DNA of 64,000 nucleotides from Pseudomonas fluorescens (lineage in GTDB: Bacteria > Pseudomonadota > Gammaproteobacteria > Pseudomonadales > Pseudomonadaceae). The position numbers were made by a program, and so were the translations under genes. Positions 51,120-60,672 of this stretch are shown here, piece by piece (within the stretch, counting starts at the first letter, position 1; each line of letters starts with the position of its first letter). The stretch lies in assembly GCF_902497625.1 (NCBI RefSeq), contig NZ_CABVGX010000026.1:1-64000 (forward strand), read 5' to 3'. The notes below the pieces were generated by a model. The model saw nothing but the letters and a program-made list of their open reading frames with translations. It had not been told where the DNA came from and ran no database searches.

Positions 51120-51958
51120 TGATTGCTCCCCCGAATGTTGCCGACTCGCCCGGCCAGGCCGACCATGACCAGGGTGAAGATCAGCAACACCACGCTGAGC
51201 GCACCGCCGAAATTGAAATCGAAGACCGAGCTGTATTGCTGGAAGATCAGCATCGACAGCACCGAAATGCGCCCGCCGGACAACAGCGCCGGTGTGACGT
51301 AGGCGCTCGCTGCCAGGGTGAACACCATGATCGAGCCAGAGATGATCCCCGGCATGGTCAGCGGCAAGACCACGTGAAAGAACGTTGATCGCGGGCTGGC
51401 ACCGAGGTCCTCGGAGGCTTGCTCGAAAGCCGGGTCGACTTGCGCCAGGGCATTGCCGGCGGCGAGCACGATGAACGGCAGCAGGATGTAGACCATGCCG
51501 ATCAGGATGCCGAGCTCGGTGCCGAGGAAACGGATCGGCGTGTCGATCAGGCCGGTTTCCATCAGACTCTGATTGACCAGTCCCTTGCGCCCCAACAGCA
51601 CCATCCAGCCGAACGAACGGACGATATTGCTGGTGAACATCGGCACTACCAGCAAAATCACACAGGCCCGGCGCCACGCTCGCCACTTGACCACGCGCAC
51701 CAGATACCAGGCCAGCGGATAACCGAGCAGCAAGGAAATCAGCGTGGTCAGCGCGGCGATGCGGAAGGTCACCAGAATCACGTCCCAGTGATACTGATCA
51801 CCCAGCACGCGGATGTAGTGTTGGAGGGTGAAGGTTTGATCGGCACCCTGGGTCAGACTGGCGAAGATCACCACAGCGAAGGGCGCCAGAAAGAACGCGG
51901 CGAAAAACCCCAGAGCGCCGAACAGCATCAACGCCGGAGCGATAACCTGGCGTTTCAT
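51116..51958 (-). CDS. ABC transporter permease (PotB-like)
   Basis: 280 aa, six helices, beginning with a strongly hydrophobic segment (ALMLFGALGFFAAFFLAPFAVVIFA). The EAA loop is EQASEDLGASPRSTFFHVVLP (~178-198). It pairs with the PotC-like subunit. It overlaps the ATPase gene (51955) by 4 nt, as is usual in these operons. Confidence 0.88.
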   Translation of the reverse strand: MKRQVIAPALMLFGALGFFAAFFLAPFAVVIFASLTQGADQTFTLQHYIRVLGDQYHWDVILVTFRIAALTTLISLLLGYPLAWYLVRVVKWRAWRRACVILLVVPMFTSNIVRSFGWMVLLGRKGLVNQSLMETGLIDTPIRFLGTELGILIGMVYILLPFIVLAAGNALAQVDPAFEQASEDLGASPRSTFFHVVLPLTMPGIISGSIMVFTLAASAYVTPALLSGGRISVLSMLIFQQYSSVFDFNFGGALSVVLLIFTLVMVGLAGRVGNIRGSNQ

Positions 51959-53013
51959 AGCGGTTCACCAATCAAGTGCAGGTGCGCTGGATTGAAGCCC
52001 AGGCGCACGCTGCTGCCAGTCACCAGGTCGGCGCGCGGAAAACCCATGGTCCGCGCAACAATGGCTTGCCCATCGATCAGGGTGTGCACCAGGGTATGAC
52101 TGCCGACGGTAACGATATCGGTGACAATACCGTTGATTTCACAGGCACGATTGCTCGATGCATCCAGCACTTCCAGATGCTCGGGACGCAGTACGGCGAC
52201 ACCGCGCGGCAGCAGGTCTTTTGCCGAATTGACAATGGGTGTGTGGCCGATGCCCAGGCGAATCTCGCCATTATCGCTGGCTTGATAAGCGATCAGGTTG
52301 GCCTCGCCGATAAAATCAGCGACAAAACGGGAGGCCGGTGCGCTGTAAATCTCGCTGCAGGCCCCGACCTGTTCGATGCGGCCAGCATTCATCACCACGA
52401 TGCGGTCGGCGATGGTCATCGCTTCTTCCTGATCGTGGGTGACAAAAATGAAAGCAATCCCGAGTTTGGCCTGCAGATGCTTGAGCTCCAGCTGCATGCG
52501 CTTGCGCAGTTTCATGTCCAGCGCCGACAGCGGCTCATCGAGCAGCAGCAGTTTCGGTCGATTGACGATGGCGCGGGCCAGGGCTACACGTTGTTGCTGG
52601 CCACCGGACAATCCGCGAGGAAATCGCTCTTCCAGGGTTTCCAGGCCGACCATGGCCAAGGCTTCCCGCGCCTGTTGTTTCGCTTCAGTGCGGTTGACAC
52701 CCTGGCGGCGCGGGCCGTAGGCAACGTTTTCCAGTACGGTCATGTGCGGAAACAGCGCGTAGTTCTGAAACACCGTGTTGAGCGGTCGACGGTACGGCGG
52801 CAGGCGACTGACGTCCTGACCTTCAATCGCGATGCTGCCTGAGTCAGGCTGCATGAAGCCGGCAATCGAGCGCAGCAGGGTGGTCTTGCCACAGCCACTG
52901 GGGCCGAGCAGCACGATGAATTCGCCCTGCTCGATGTCCAGGTGGATGTTGTCCAGCGCCTGGAACGGCCCAAAGCTTTTACAGACGCTATCGATGCTCA
53001 ACAAAACTGACAT
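51955..53013 (-). CDS. ABC transporter ATP-binding protein (PotA-like)
   Basis: 352 aa. Walker A GPSGCGKTT (~37-45), signature LSGGQQQRV (~134-142), Walker B LLLLDEPLSALD (~154-165), switch His in VTHDQEEA. The C-terminal ~110 residues form the TOBE regulatory domain found in the spermidine/putrescine and sugar groups. It energises the adjacent permeases from the cytoplasmic side. It starts 15 bp after the binding-protein gene. Confidence 0.92.
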   Translation of the reverse strand: MSVLLSIDSVCKSFGPFQALDNIHLDIEQGEFIVLLGPSGCGKTTLLRSIAGFMQPDSGSIAIEGQDVSRLPPYRRPLNTVFQNYALFPHMTVLENVAYGPRRQGVNRTEAKQQAREALAMVGLETLEERFPRGLSGGQQQRVALARAIVNRPKLLLLDEPLSALDMKLRKRMQLELKHLQAKLGIAFIFVTHDQEEAMTIADRIVVMNAGRIEQVGACSEIYSAPASRFVADFIGEANLIAYQASDNGEIRLGIGHTPIVNSAKDLLPRGVAVLRPEHLEVLDASSNRACEINGIVTDIVTVGSHTLVHTLIDGQAIVARTMGFPRADLVTGSSVRLGFNPAHLHLIGEPL

Positions 53014-53028
53014 TGCAGACCTCTTGAG

Positions 53029-54081
53029 CTAGTTTTTGGCGGTGACTTTGCGATTCCAGTCGTTGGTTACGCTGGCACGCTGGGCGTTGATCTGGCTCCA
53101 GTCGAACAGCCGCAGGTTGTCGATCGAACCGCCCACGCCCCAAGGCAACTTGCGCGCCACGTCGTCCGCCACTTCGACGCCTTTTACCGCTGGCCCCAGG
53201 TACAGCTTGCCGGCCAGGCAGGACGCCGCTTCCCTGGTCAGTGCGGTATTGATGAACTGCTCGCCGGCCTTGCTGTTCTTTGCACCCTTGATCAGGTGCA
53301 GGCGCGCATCGGTGGCCCACGCGCCTTCCTTGGGAATGGTGAAAGCGATCGGTGCGCCCTTGTCGATCAGGTCCCAGGCGCCGACGTTGAAATGCGCGCC
53401 GATAATCGCTTCGCCGCTCTGGAAAGCATTGGTGGCAGCACCCGAACTGTCGAAAAACAGGGCGGTGTCGAGTGCGCCCAATTTGCTGTAGAGGGGGTCG
53501 AGGTTTTTGCGATCGATGCCCCAGACGTCCGCCATGAAAAACACGAACGGCACCCCGGAGGAGTTAGCCGGCGAGGGCAGGGCGATGGCGCCCGCATATT
53601 CCGGATTCCACAGGTCTTTCCAGCTGGTGGGCGCTTCCTTGATTTCCTTGGTGTTGTAGGTCAGGCCCAGGGAATAGAAACCGCTGCTGACGGCGAAGGT
53701 ATGACCGCCCTCGGCGTAGACCGCTTTTTCCTGGACGTTTTTCAGGTTGGGAATGGCTGCGGCATCGAGGTCAGCGATAACGCCGGCGGCGTAGGCCAGC
53801 TCGCTGATGCCACCGTCCATCCACGCCACATCGATGGTCGGGCTGGATTTCTGTTGCTGGAGTTTCGCCAGTGTGGTGGTGGAGGTGCCGACTTCTGCTG
53901 CCACAGCGATGCCGGTGGCCTGCGTGAAAGGTTCTGCAACACATTTAAGGAACGCTTCCCCCCAGTTGCCGCCGTACAACGCAACCGTCAGTTTTTGCGG
54001 CTCAGCCAGCACGGCGGGTGAGGAGATGCAGCCGGTAACCAAAAGAGCAGCGGTGATTTTCTTGCCTGTCTTCAGTTTCAT
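53029..54081 (-). CDS. Periplasmic solute-binding protein (PotD-like)
   Basis: 350 aa; ATG at 54081 (AGGGGA upstream). The N-terminal KKITAALLVTGCISSPAVLA is a signal peptide; mature protein starts near EPQKLTVALYGGNWGEAF. Family SBP_bac_8/PotD-like. Substrates of this wider group include polyamines, choline-like amines and opines, so the ligand cannot be read directly. First gene of the five-gene operon with ATPase, two permeases and the Cys/Gly racemase-family enzyme; divergent from the GlxA-type regulator with 107 bp between starts. Confidence 0.88.
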   Translation of the reverse strand: MKLKTGKKITAALLVTGCISSPAVLAEPQKLTVALYGGNWGEAFLKCVAEPFTQATGIAVAAEVGTSTTTLAKLQQQKSSPTIDVAWMDGGISELAYAAGVIADLDAAAIPNLKNVQEKAVYAEGGHTFAVSSGFYSLGLTYNTKEIKEAPTSWKDLWNPEYAGAIALPSPANSSGVPFVFFMADVWGIDRKNLDPLYSKLGALDTALFFDSSGAATNAFQSGEAIIGAHFNVGAWDLIDKGAPIAFTIPKEGAWATDARLHLIKGAKNSKAGEQFINTALTREAASCLAGKLYLGPAVKGVEVADDVARKLPWGVGGSIDNLRLFDWSQINAQRASVTNDWNRKVTAKN

Positions 54082-54188
54082 CGTGTGTCCCCTGGGGCAT
54101 TGGTGGACGGTTCCCCTTCGTTGCATCTTGCTCGTATCGGCGATTCGAGCGCTTGCACGTCGGGGCCTTAAAGTTGAATAGTTAGGTC

Positions 54189-55244
54189 ATGCGCACAATT
54201 CCTCCGATCCAACTGCACCACCCCCTGCCTGACTCGTTCGATGGCGAGCCGGGAGGACGTGCGCAACTGTCTATCGGACTGGTACTGCTCGACCAATTCA
54301 CACTGGCCGCGTTTTCCGGTTTTGTCGATGTGCTGCGCTTGTCTGCCGACCTGGGCGGTGGCAGCCGGCAGATCCATACCGCGTGGCGGGTGATGAGTGT
54401 CGACGGCTTGCCGCGCACCTCCAGCGCTGGAATCAGCCTGGAAGTGTCCGGCGGGCTCGCGCAGGACCTCGATGAATTCGATTACGTGGCCATTTGCGGC
54501 GGCAATGACTACCTCAACACTCATCTGCCCAATAATCTGCGCGACTGGCTGCAGCGCGCAGCCAGGAGCCGCACACGCTTGCTCGGGATTTGCACGGGCA
54601 CCTTTGCCCTGGCGCAGGCGGGCGTGGTCGGTAGCCGGGCGGTTTGCGTGCACTGGAACGTGCTGGACGCGTTTCGCGCCCGTTTCCCCAAGACGCCGGC
54701 AGCAGTCGATCATCTGTTCATCGACGAAGGCGACCTGATCACCTGTGCCGGGTCAACGGCGGCCATCGACCTGGGTTTGTATCTGGTGGCCCGCCATTGC
54801 GGGCGCGAAAAAGCCCAGCAGGCGGTGCGGCACATGATGTTGCAGGGCATTCGCCAAGGGCGACAGCCGCAGGCGCATTTCTACGCCAATCTGGCAGACA
54901 TCAAGGACGAACGAGTGCGCCAGGCGGCGCATTACATCGAGCAACGCATGGACAGCTTGCCGACACTCGATGCCATTGCCCGTTATGTAGGGCTCGGAAG
55001 ACGCCAGTTGACCCGGGCCTTTCAGCAGGCACTGGGACTGTCGCCCATGGAGTTCCAACGCTCGCTGCGGATCGAGTATGGCGGCTGGCTGCTGACCAAC
55101 AGCCACAGCAGCATTACCCAGATCGCCCTGGATTGCGGCTTCTCCGATGGCGCGCATTTTTCCCGCGAGTTTCGCAGCCGTTTCGGCGTGTGCCCACGCG
55201 AGTATCAGCGTCGGCAACTGCCTGGCGTGCAACCTGTCGATTGA
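54189..55244 (+). CDS. GlxA-family transcriptional regulator (DJ-1/PfpI plus AraC HTH)
   Basis: 351 aa. The DJ-1/PfpI-type sensor domain (~27-195) includes the elbow LGICTGTFALAQAG with the conserved Cys (~136), and the AraC double HTH lies at ~220-345 (TLDAIARYVGLGRRQLTRAF, ITQIALDCGFSDGAHFSREF). ArgR, CdhR and GbdR of pseudomonads, which sense arginine, carnitine and glycine betaine, have this form. It is divergent from the importer/racemase operon and is its likely activator; the inducer should be the imported amine or amino acid. Confidence 0.88.
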   Translation: MRTIPPIQLHHPLPDSFDGEPGGRAQLSIGLVLLDQFTLAAFSGFVDVLRLSADLGGGSRQIHTAWRVMSVDGLPRTSSAGISLEVSGGLAQDLDEFDYVAICGGNDYLNTHLPNNLRDWLQRAARSRTRLLGICTGTFALAQAGVVGSRAVCVHWNVLDAFRARFPKTPAAVDHLFIDEGDLITCAGSTAAIDLGLYLVARHCGREKAQQAVRHMMLQGIRQGRQPQAHFYANLADIKDERVRQAAHYIEQRMDSLPTLDAIARYVGLGRRQLTRAFQQALGLSPMEFQRSLRIEYGGWLLTNSHSSITQIALDCGFSDGAHFSREFRSRFGVCPREYQRRQLPGVQPVD

Positions 55245-55439
55245 AGATTTGCCCCGTTTATCGGCCCCCGAGTGGAATTTTATGCCGCTGTTCGACTCAG
55301 AGCAAAAAGGAAACAGCTCGCAGGAATGTACACACCCAGTCAGGTTTTTTTTACCGACCTCCTGTTCCTGTGTACCATTGCCGGCTGACTTTCCCCCCCT
55401 TATGGCCGTGATGAGGCCCGACCGCTAGAGCTCACATAC

Positions 55440-56054
55440 ATGCAATCAAAAGGCCGCAGCGTCGGTGTTTCGTTAGTCCTTCAACATTTGCGTGCGCAAA
55501 CCGCGCCCCTGCACATCGCCCTCGAAGAACGCCTGCCATTTTTCTCCCCCGTGCTGGACCGTGATCATTATCAGCGACTGCTCCAGGCTTATTATGGTTT
55601 TTATCAGCCTCTGGAAAAACGTCTGCAGGATAGCCATAAGGTGCCCGCCGATTTCGTTCTCACTGAACGACTCAAAACCTCCACCCTGCACGGCGACCTG
55701 CTGGCATTGGGGCTGACCGAACGCGAGATCGCAGATCTGCCGCGGTGTCAGTCCTTGCCGGTGACCGACTCAGCCGAAGCCTGTCTGGGCGTCCTTTATG
55801 TACTCGAGGGCGCTACGTTGGGCGGTCAGATCCTGCGTCGCGAAATCGCTGCGCGGCTTAATCTGGACGCTACCAATGGCGCATCTTTCCTTGATATTTA
55901 CGGTGATGCCACGGGCCGACGCTGGCGTGAGTTCATCGACTACATGGCCAATATCCCACTGGAATCTGCCGCGCGGCAGACGGTGGTAAACGCCGCCCAA
56001 ACGACATTCGCCTGCTTCGAAAGCTGGCTGGAAAGCACCGAGGTATTGCTATGA
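55440..56054 (+). CDS. bphO: Biliverdin-producing heme oxygenase
   Basis: 204 aa of the bacterial heme oxygenase fold. The proximal heme ligand is the His in TAPLHIALEERLP (~22). LYVLEGATLGGQILRREIA (~118-136) is the distal-helix glycine motif. It opens heme to biliverdin, iron and CO, supplying the chromophore of the phytochrome encoded next. Its stop overlaps the bphP ATG by 4 nt, so the pair is made together. The 195-bp upstream region has no recognised operator. Confidence 0.92.
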   Translation: MQSKGRSVGVSLVLQHLRAQTAPLHIALEERLPFFSPVLDRDHYQRLLQAYYGFYQPLEKRLQDSHKVPADFVLTERLKTSTLHGDLLALGLTEREIADLPRCQSLPVTDSAEACLGVLYVLEGATLGGQILRREIAARLNLDATNGASFLDIYGDATGRRWREFIDYMANIPLESAARQTVVNAAQTTFACFESWLESTEVLL

Positions 56055-58300
56055 CGCGGTTGGACAAAGATGCCTTTGAAGAACTGCTGGCCAATTGTGA
56101 CAACGAACCGATTCGTACGCCCGGTGCCATCCAGCCACACGGCATGTTGCTGACGTTGTCCGAGCCCGACCTGCGCATTGTGCAGGTCAGCGCCAACGTC
56201 GAAACCTTGCTCGGCCAGGCGCCGCAGGCCGTGCTGGGTGCGACGCTGGATAGGCTCATCGGCGACGTCTATGCGCACGAGGTCGAGCAGGCCGCGCAGC
56301 AGGACAATCCACTCGACATCCCCGGCCTGTATTTCACCCTCAATGGCGCAGAGTTCGAAGGTTTCGTCCATCGGCACGAGGGTGTGCTGGTGCTGGAACT
56401 GGAAGTTCAGGCCAGGCCGGCGCAATCCTTTGTTGACGGCAAAGGCAATAACCTGGGGCGCATGCTGCAGCGTCTGCAAGCGGCGAAGACTTTGCAGGCG
56501 TTGTACGAAATCAGTGTTCAGGAAATCCAGACGATCACCGGTTACGATCGCGTGCTGATCTACCGCTTCGAAGAAGAGGGCCACGGGCAGGTCATCGCCG
56601 AGGCGACGTCGCCGTCCATGGAGGTGTTCCAGGGGTTGTTTTTCCCGGCGTCGGACATCCCCGAACAGGCTCGCGAACTCTATCGCACCAACTGGCTGCG
56701 GATTATTCCCGACGCGGATTACCAACCCGTCCCGCTGGTGCCAAAACTGCGACCGGACACCGGCCAGCCGCTGGATTTGAGCTTCGCCAGCCTGCGCAGT
56801 GTGTCGCCGATCCACTGCCAGTACATGAAGAACATGGGCGTGTTGTCCTCCATGAGCATCTCGTTACTCAAGGGCGACAAACTTTGGGGCCTGATCAGTT
56901 GCGGCAATCGCCAGCCGCTGCACGTGCCGCACGAATTGCGCAGCGCCTGCCAGACTATCGGCCAGGTCTTGTCGCTGCAGATCAGCGCCATGGAAGCACT
57001 GGAAATCAGCCGCCAGCGCGACGAGAAGGTCGAAGCGCTGGCGTTGCTCAATCAGGCGATGGTCGATTCGCTAGAGACGGTGTTCGACGGTCTGGCCCGG
57101 CACCCGGCGACGTTGATGGCACTGACCGGCGCCGGTGGCGTGGCGATCATCGAGGACAACCAGTTGCACCGCTACGGCAACTGCCCCGAGCCGGAACAAA
57201 TTCGCGCGCTGCACAAATGGCTGCAATTGTCCCCACAACCGGTGTTCTCCAGTCACGAGCTGTCGCGGGTGTATCCGCCCGCAGCGGCCTTTGCGCAAGT
57301 TGCCAGCGGCGTGCTCGCGATGAGCCTGCCCAAGCCGGTCGACAATGGCGTGCTGTGGTTCCGCCCGGAAGTGAAGGAAAACATCAGCTGGAGCGGCGAT
57401 CCGGAAAAACCGCTCAACCTGGAAGATTCCGACACGGGAATGCGCTTGCGGCCGCGCACCTCGTTCGAGATCTGGAAGGTGGAGATGGCCGGAATTTCCA
57501 CCAGGTGGAGCAACGGCGATCTGTTTGCGGCCAACGACCTGCGACGTTCCGCGCTGGAGTCTGATCTGGCCCGTCAGGTTGTGCGCGAACAGCGTGCGGT
57601 GCAGGCCCGTGACGATCTGGTGGCGGTGGTTTCTCACGACTTGCGTAACCCGATGACGGTTATTTCGATGCTCTGCGGCATGATGCAGAAAGCCTTCAGC
57701 TCTGAAGGGCCGCACACCTCGCGGCGCATCAGCCGCGCCATCGACACCATGCAGCAAGCGGCAGGGCGGATGAACACACTGCTTGAAGACTTGCTCGATA
57801 CGTCGAAGATCGATGCAGGACGCTACTCCATCACGCCGCAGCGCATTGCCGTCGAAGAGATGTTCGAAGAGGCTGATTCGCTGCTGTCGCCGCTGGCGAT
57901 GGACAAGGACATCGAGATTTCTTTCACCGCCGAACCGCAGCTCACCATCCATGGCGATCCCGAGCGGTTGTTTCAGGTGCTCTCGAATCTGGTCGGCAAC
58001 GCGATCAAGTTCACCCCGCGCAACGGCAAGATTGGTGTCGCCGCCATGTCGGCGGGTGATGAAATCGTCTTTAGTGTGAGTGACACCGGCGAAGGCATCC
58101 CGGAGGATCAGCTGCCGCACGTGTTTGACCGCTACTGGACAGTCAAGGAGGGCAATCCCACCGGCACGGGGCTCGGACTTTACATCACTCAAGGCATTGT
58201 CAGAGCGCATGGCGGGCGTATCGAAGCGCAGAGCGAAGTCGGGCGTGGCACGGAGTTTCGCTTCACCGTGCCGAAGCCGGACCACGTGGCGGATCTGTAG
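56051..58300 (+). CDS. bphP: Bacteriophytochrome sensor histidine kinase
   Basis: 749 aa. PAS-GAF-PHY photosensor plus HisKA/HATPase. Biliverdin attaches to the N-terminal Cys16 (ANCDNEPIRTPGAIQPHG). The GAF domain has PASDIPEQAR (~197-206) and the His-containing SPIHCQYM (~257). The PHY tongue carries PRTSF (~473). The phospho-acceptor His529 is in VSHDLRNP, followed by the ATP-binding N box (NLVGNAIKF) and G boxes (DTGEGIPED, GTGLGLY). It senses red/far-red light. No response regulator is encoded next to it, so the partner is elsewhere (AlgB in P. aeruginosa). Confidence 0.95.
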   Translation: MTRLDKDAFEELLANCDNEPIRTPGAIQPHGMLLTLSEPDLRIVQVSANVETLLGQAPQAVLGATLDRLIGDVYAHEVEQAAQQDNPLDIPGLYFTLNGAEFEGFVHRHEGVLVLELEVQARPAQSFVDGKGNNLGRMLQRLQAAKTLQALYEISVQEIQTITGYDRVLIYRFEEEGHGQVIAEATSPSMEVFQGLFFPASDIPEQARELYRTNWLRIIPDADYQPVPLVPKLRPDTGQPLDLSFASLRSVSPIHCQYMKNMGVLSSMSISLLKGDKLWGLISCGNRQPLHVPHELRSACQTIGQVLSLQISAMEALEISRQRDEKVEALALLNQAMVDSLETVFDGLARHPATLMALTGAGGVAIIEDNQLHRYGNCPEPEQIRALHKWLQLSPQPVFSSHELSRVYPPAAAFAQVASGVLAMSLPKPVDNGVLWFRPEVKENISWSGDPEKPLNLEDSDTGMRLRPRTSFEIWKVEMAGISTRWSNGDLFAANDLRRSALESDLARQVVREQRAVQARDDLVAVVSHDLRNPMTVISMLCGMMQKAFSSEGPHTSRRISRAIDTMQQAAGRMNTLLEDLLDTSKIDAGRYSITPQRIAVEEMFEEADSLLSPLAMDKDIEISFTAEPQLTIHGDPERLFQVLSNLVGNAIKFTPRNGKIGVAAMSAGDEIVFSVSDTGEGIPEDQLPHVFDRYWTVKEGNPTGTGLGLYITQGIVRAHGGRIEAQSEVGRGTEFRFTVPKPDHVADL

Positions 58301-58355
58301 CCGCCACGTTGCCCGCGAAGCCCGCCTCACATGCAGCTTCGCGGTTTCGCAACGG

Positions 58356-59939
58356 CTAGAGGACGTGTTGCGGTGTATCGCCGTCAATGCTGCGCGTCAA
58401 CCGCAGCGGATTGTCCTGGCGCAACGCTTCGGGCAGCAGCTCATCCGGGAAGCCCTGATAGGCGACCGGACGCAAAAAACGCTCGATCGAGGTCATGCCG
58501 ACTGAGCTGAAACGGCTGTCGGAAGTCGCCGGGAAAGGGCCGCCATGCACGGTGGCAAACGTCACTTCCTGCGGGTGGGCGAAAGCGTTGACGACAATGC
58601 GTCCGGTGCGTCGCTCCAGAATCGGCAACAAGCGTCGGGCGAGTTCCAGGTCAGAGTGCTCCAGATGCATGGCGGCGCTGAGCTGACCTTTCAACACACG
58701 GGCAACCTCGAGCAATTGCGTTTCATCGTCGACCGTTACCAGCAATGCTGAGGGGCCAAACACTTCCCGGGCCAATGCAGGTTCGCTGAGGAAGCGTTGC
58801 GCGTCGACCTCAAGCAATGCCGAGCGACCGTCGAAGTCGGCCTGCCCCGGGCCGCCCACTGCCACAAGGCTGGCACCGACATTTTCCTGCGCCACCAGCC
58901 CTTTGACATAGGCCGCCTGAATAGCCGGCGTCAGCATCGTGCGCGCCGCGGCGTCTCCAACGCGTTTGATCATGGCCGAGCGCAGCGCTTCCAGCCCCGC
59001 ACCTTTGACAGCAATGATCAACGCCGGTCGCAGGCACGCTTGCCCGACGTTGACCAGCATGCGCTCGATGAAACCGTCGCCAATCAGCGCGCCGCGTTCC
59101 GCCAGCGCATCGGGCAGGATGAAGGTCGGGTTGACGCTGGCCATCTCGGTGAATACCGGGATTGGTTCGCGGCGCAGTTGCGCACGGCGGTACAACGCCA
59201 TGCCGCCTTGCTCGGAACCGGTGAAGGTCACCGCCTTGATCAGCGGATGATCGACCAACGCTTCGCCGATCGCATTGCCACTGCCGCGCACCATCGAAAA
59301 AACGCCCTCGTGTAAACCGTGCTTCTGCACCGCGTTACGAATCGCCCGCGCCTGGATTTCCGACGCGCCCGGATGGGCGTTGTGCGCCTTGAGGATGACC
59401 GGTGCGCCGGCAGCGAGTGCCGAGGCGGTGTCGCCGCCGGCTACCGAGTAGAAAATCGGGAAGTTGCTCGCGCCGAAAATCGCCACCGGGCCAATCGCGA
59501 TTTTCTGCAGGCGATGGTCCATGCGCGGCCGTGGCTGACGATCAGGCTGGGCCGGGTCGATGGCCAGTTGCAGAAAGCGGCCCTTGCGCACGACGTCGGC
59601 GAACTGACGGAACTGGGTCGCGGATTTGCCCACTTCACCTTCGAGCTGAGCCTGGGGTAGTCCGGTTTCCAGCGCGGCGCGGGCAGCCAGCGCAGTGCTC
59701 ACGCTGTCGAGATTGTCGGCGATGCTGTCGAGGAAGGCTGCCCGTTCGGCCAGGGACGTGTGGCTATAACTGTCGAACGCGGCGTCGGCCAGCGTCGCCG
59801 CCTGGTCGACTTGCAGTGTGCCGCCCAAGGCAAATTCAGGGCCGATCAACTGGTTGCTGGCAGGATTGAGCGCGCGCATCGTGCCGTCGCTGGTAGCGAC
59901 ATCCTGGGCGCCGATCAGCAGGTGGCCAGTGAGGTTCAT
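58356..59939 (-). CDS. NADP-type aldehyde dehydrogenase, 2-oxoglutarate semialdehyde dehydrogenase family
   Basis: 527 aa, the length of the class with ketoglutarate semialdehyde dehydrogenases. Catalytic Cys302 in GQACLRP, conserved Glu in FTEMASVNP (~268), cofactor-binding FGASNFPIFYSVAGGD (~155) and GSEQGGMALY. It overlaps the isochorismatase-like gene by 4 nt. Best guess: oxidises an omega-oxo acid to a dicarboxylate; it could supply the last step of the hydroxyproline pathway encoded at 11.7-15 kb, which lacks its own enzyme, or act with its neighbour on a different aldehyde. Confidence 0.83.
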   Translation of the reverse strand: MNLTGHLLIGAQDVATSDGTMRALNPASNQLIGPEFALGGTLQVDQAATLADAAFDSYSHTSLAERAAFLDSIADNLDSVSTALAARAALETGLPQAQLEGEVGKSATQFRQFADVVRKGRFLQLAIDPAQPDRQPRPRMDHRLQKIAIGPVAIFGASNFPIFYSVAGGDTASALAAGAPVILKAHNAHPGASEIQARAIRNAVQKHGLHEGVFSMVRGSGNAIGEALVDHPLIKAVTFTGSEQGGMALYRRAQLRREPIPVFTEMASVNPTFILPDALAERGALIGDGFIERMLVNVGQACLRPALIIAVKGAGLEALRSAMIKRVGDAAARTMLTPAIQAAYVKGLVAQENVGASLVAVGGPGQADFDGRSALLEVDAQRFLSEPALAREVFGPSALLVTVDDETQLLEVARVLKGQLSAAMHLEHSDLELARRLLPILERRTGRIVVNAFAHPQEVTFATVHGGPFPATSDSRFSSVGMTSIERFLRPVAYQGFPDELLPEALRQDNPLRLTRSIDGDTPQHVL

Positions 59940-60574
59940 TGCGCGGCCCTCGACTGGTTTAACGCACTGATCAAATCTTCGCTGCTGACGATCGAATGAG
60001 CGAACGTCGGGCCGTTGAGTTCATGGGCAGCGTGCATCATTTCGGCCTTGAACGCGGCGGTCGCGTCGCGCACGAGCGTTACGTGGTACCCCAGTTCCGT
60101 GGCGTAGCGAGCGGTGGCCTCGATGCAGGTATTGGCCAGCAAACCAACGATGATGACGTGGGTGATGCCTTTTTGCTTGAGACGAAAATCCAGGTCAGTG
60201 TTGGCGAAACCGCTCGAACCCCAGTGTTCCTGAACCACGATGTCGCCCTCTTGCGGGGCGAAGTCCGGATGCCATTCGCCACCCCATTCGCCCTTGGCGA
60301 AATGGTGCATGTGCATGATTTTGCACTGAGTCGGGCTTGGGTGATCCCAGCCTTCGTAGTCGCCTTTTTCCCAGCGATGATGCGGTACGATGACCACCGC
60401 AATGTCCAGGGAACGCACGGCACGGTCGAGTTTGCGCAGGTTGTCCAGCAGGTTGACTTGTTCAGCGATCGGCTTGAGCAGGGGAAAAACCTTGCCGCCC
60501 TCCGACAGAAAATCATTGTACGGATCGACCAGCAGGTAAGCGGTTCTGGCGAGCGGATAGCGAATTGCCGACAT
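59936..60574 (-). CDS. Isochorismatase-family cysteine hydrolase
   Basis: 212 aa; ATG at 60574 with GGAGA upstream, preferred to a longer start at 60646. Catalytic triad candidates: Asp in LLVDPYNDF (~16), a Lys in the central part (~100-105 region), and Cys in LLANTCIEAT (~159). Such enzymes hydrolyse amides or imidic esters, for example biuret, hydantoin products or nicotinamide. It is first of a two-gene operon with the aldehyde dehydrogenase and divergent from the HxlR regulator. Substrate unknown. Confidence 0.85.
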   Translation of the reverse strand: MSAIRYPLARTAYLLVDPYNDFLSEGGKVFPLLKPIAEQVNLLDNLRKLDRAVRSLDIAVVIVPHHRWEKGDYEGWDHPSPTQCKIMHMHHFAKGEWGGEWHPDFAPQEGDIVVQEHWGSSGFANTDLDFRLKQKGITHVIIVGLLANTCIEATARYATELGYHVTLVRDATAAFKAEMMHAAHELNGPTFAHSIVSSEDLISALNQSRAAQ

Positions 60575-60634
60575 GATGACAGTCTCCAGCAAAATGAAGG
60601 ATCGGTGCGGGGGCTTGTCCCGGCATCGTGTCGA

Positions 60635-60647
60635 TATGATAATCATA
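60635..60647. promoter_or_regulatory. Candidate HxlR operator (perfect dyad)
   Basis: TATGAT-A-ATCATA, a perfect 6-bp inverted repeat with a 1-nt centre, between the divergent isochorismatase and HxlR genes, 61 nt from one start and 26 nt from the other. AT-rich in a GC-rich setting. Confidence 0.6.
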
Positions 60648-60672
60648 GCAACTGCATAAGAGGCAAGCCCTG

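Noticed and set aside
50331..51686. 451-codon ORF suggesting a fused double permease
   Set aside because: The N-terminal half is out of frame with the true PotB-like permease; the real PotC-like gene starts at 51119.
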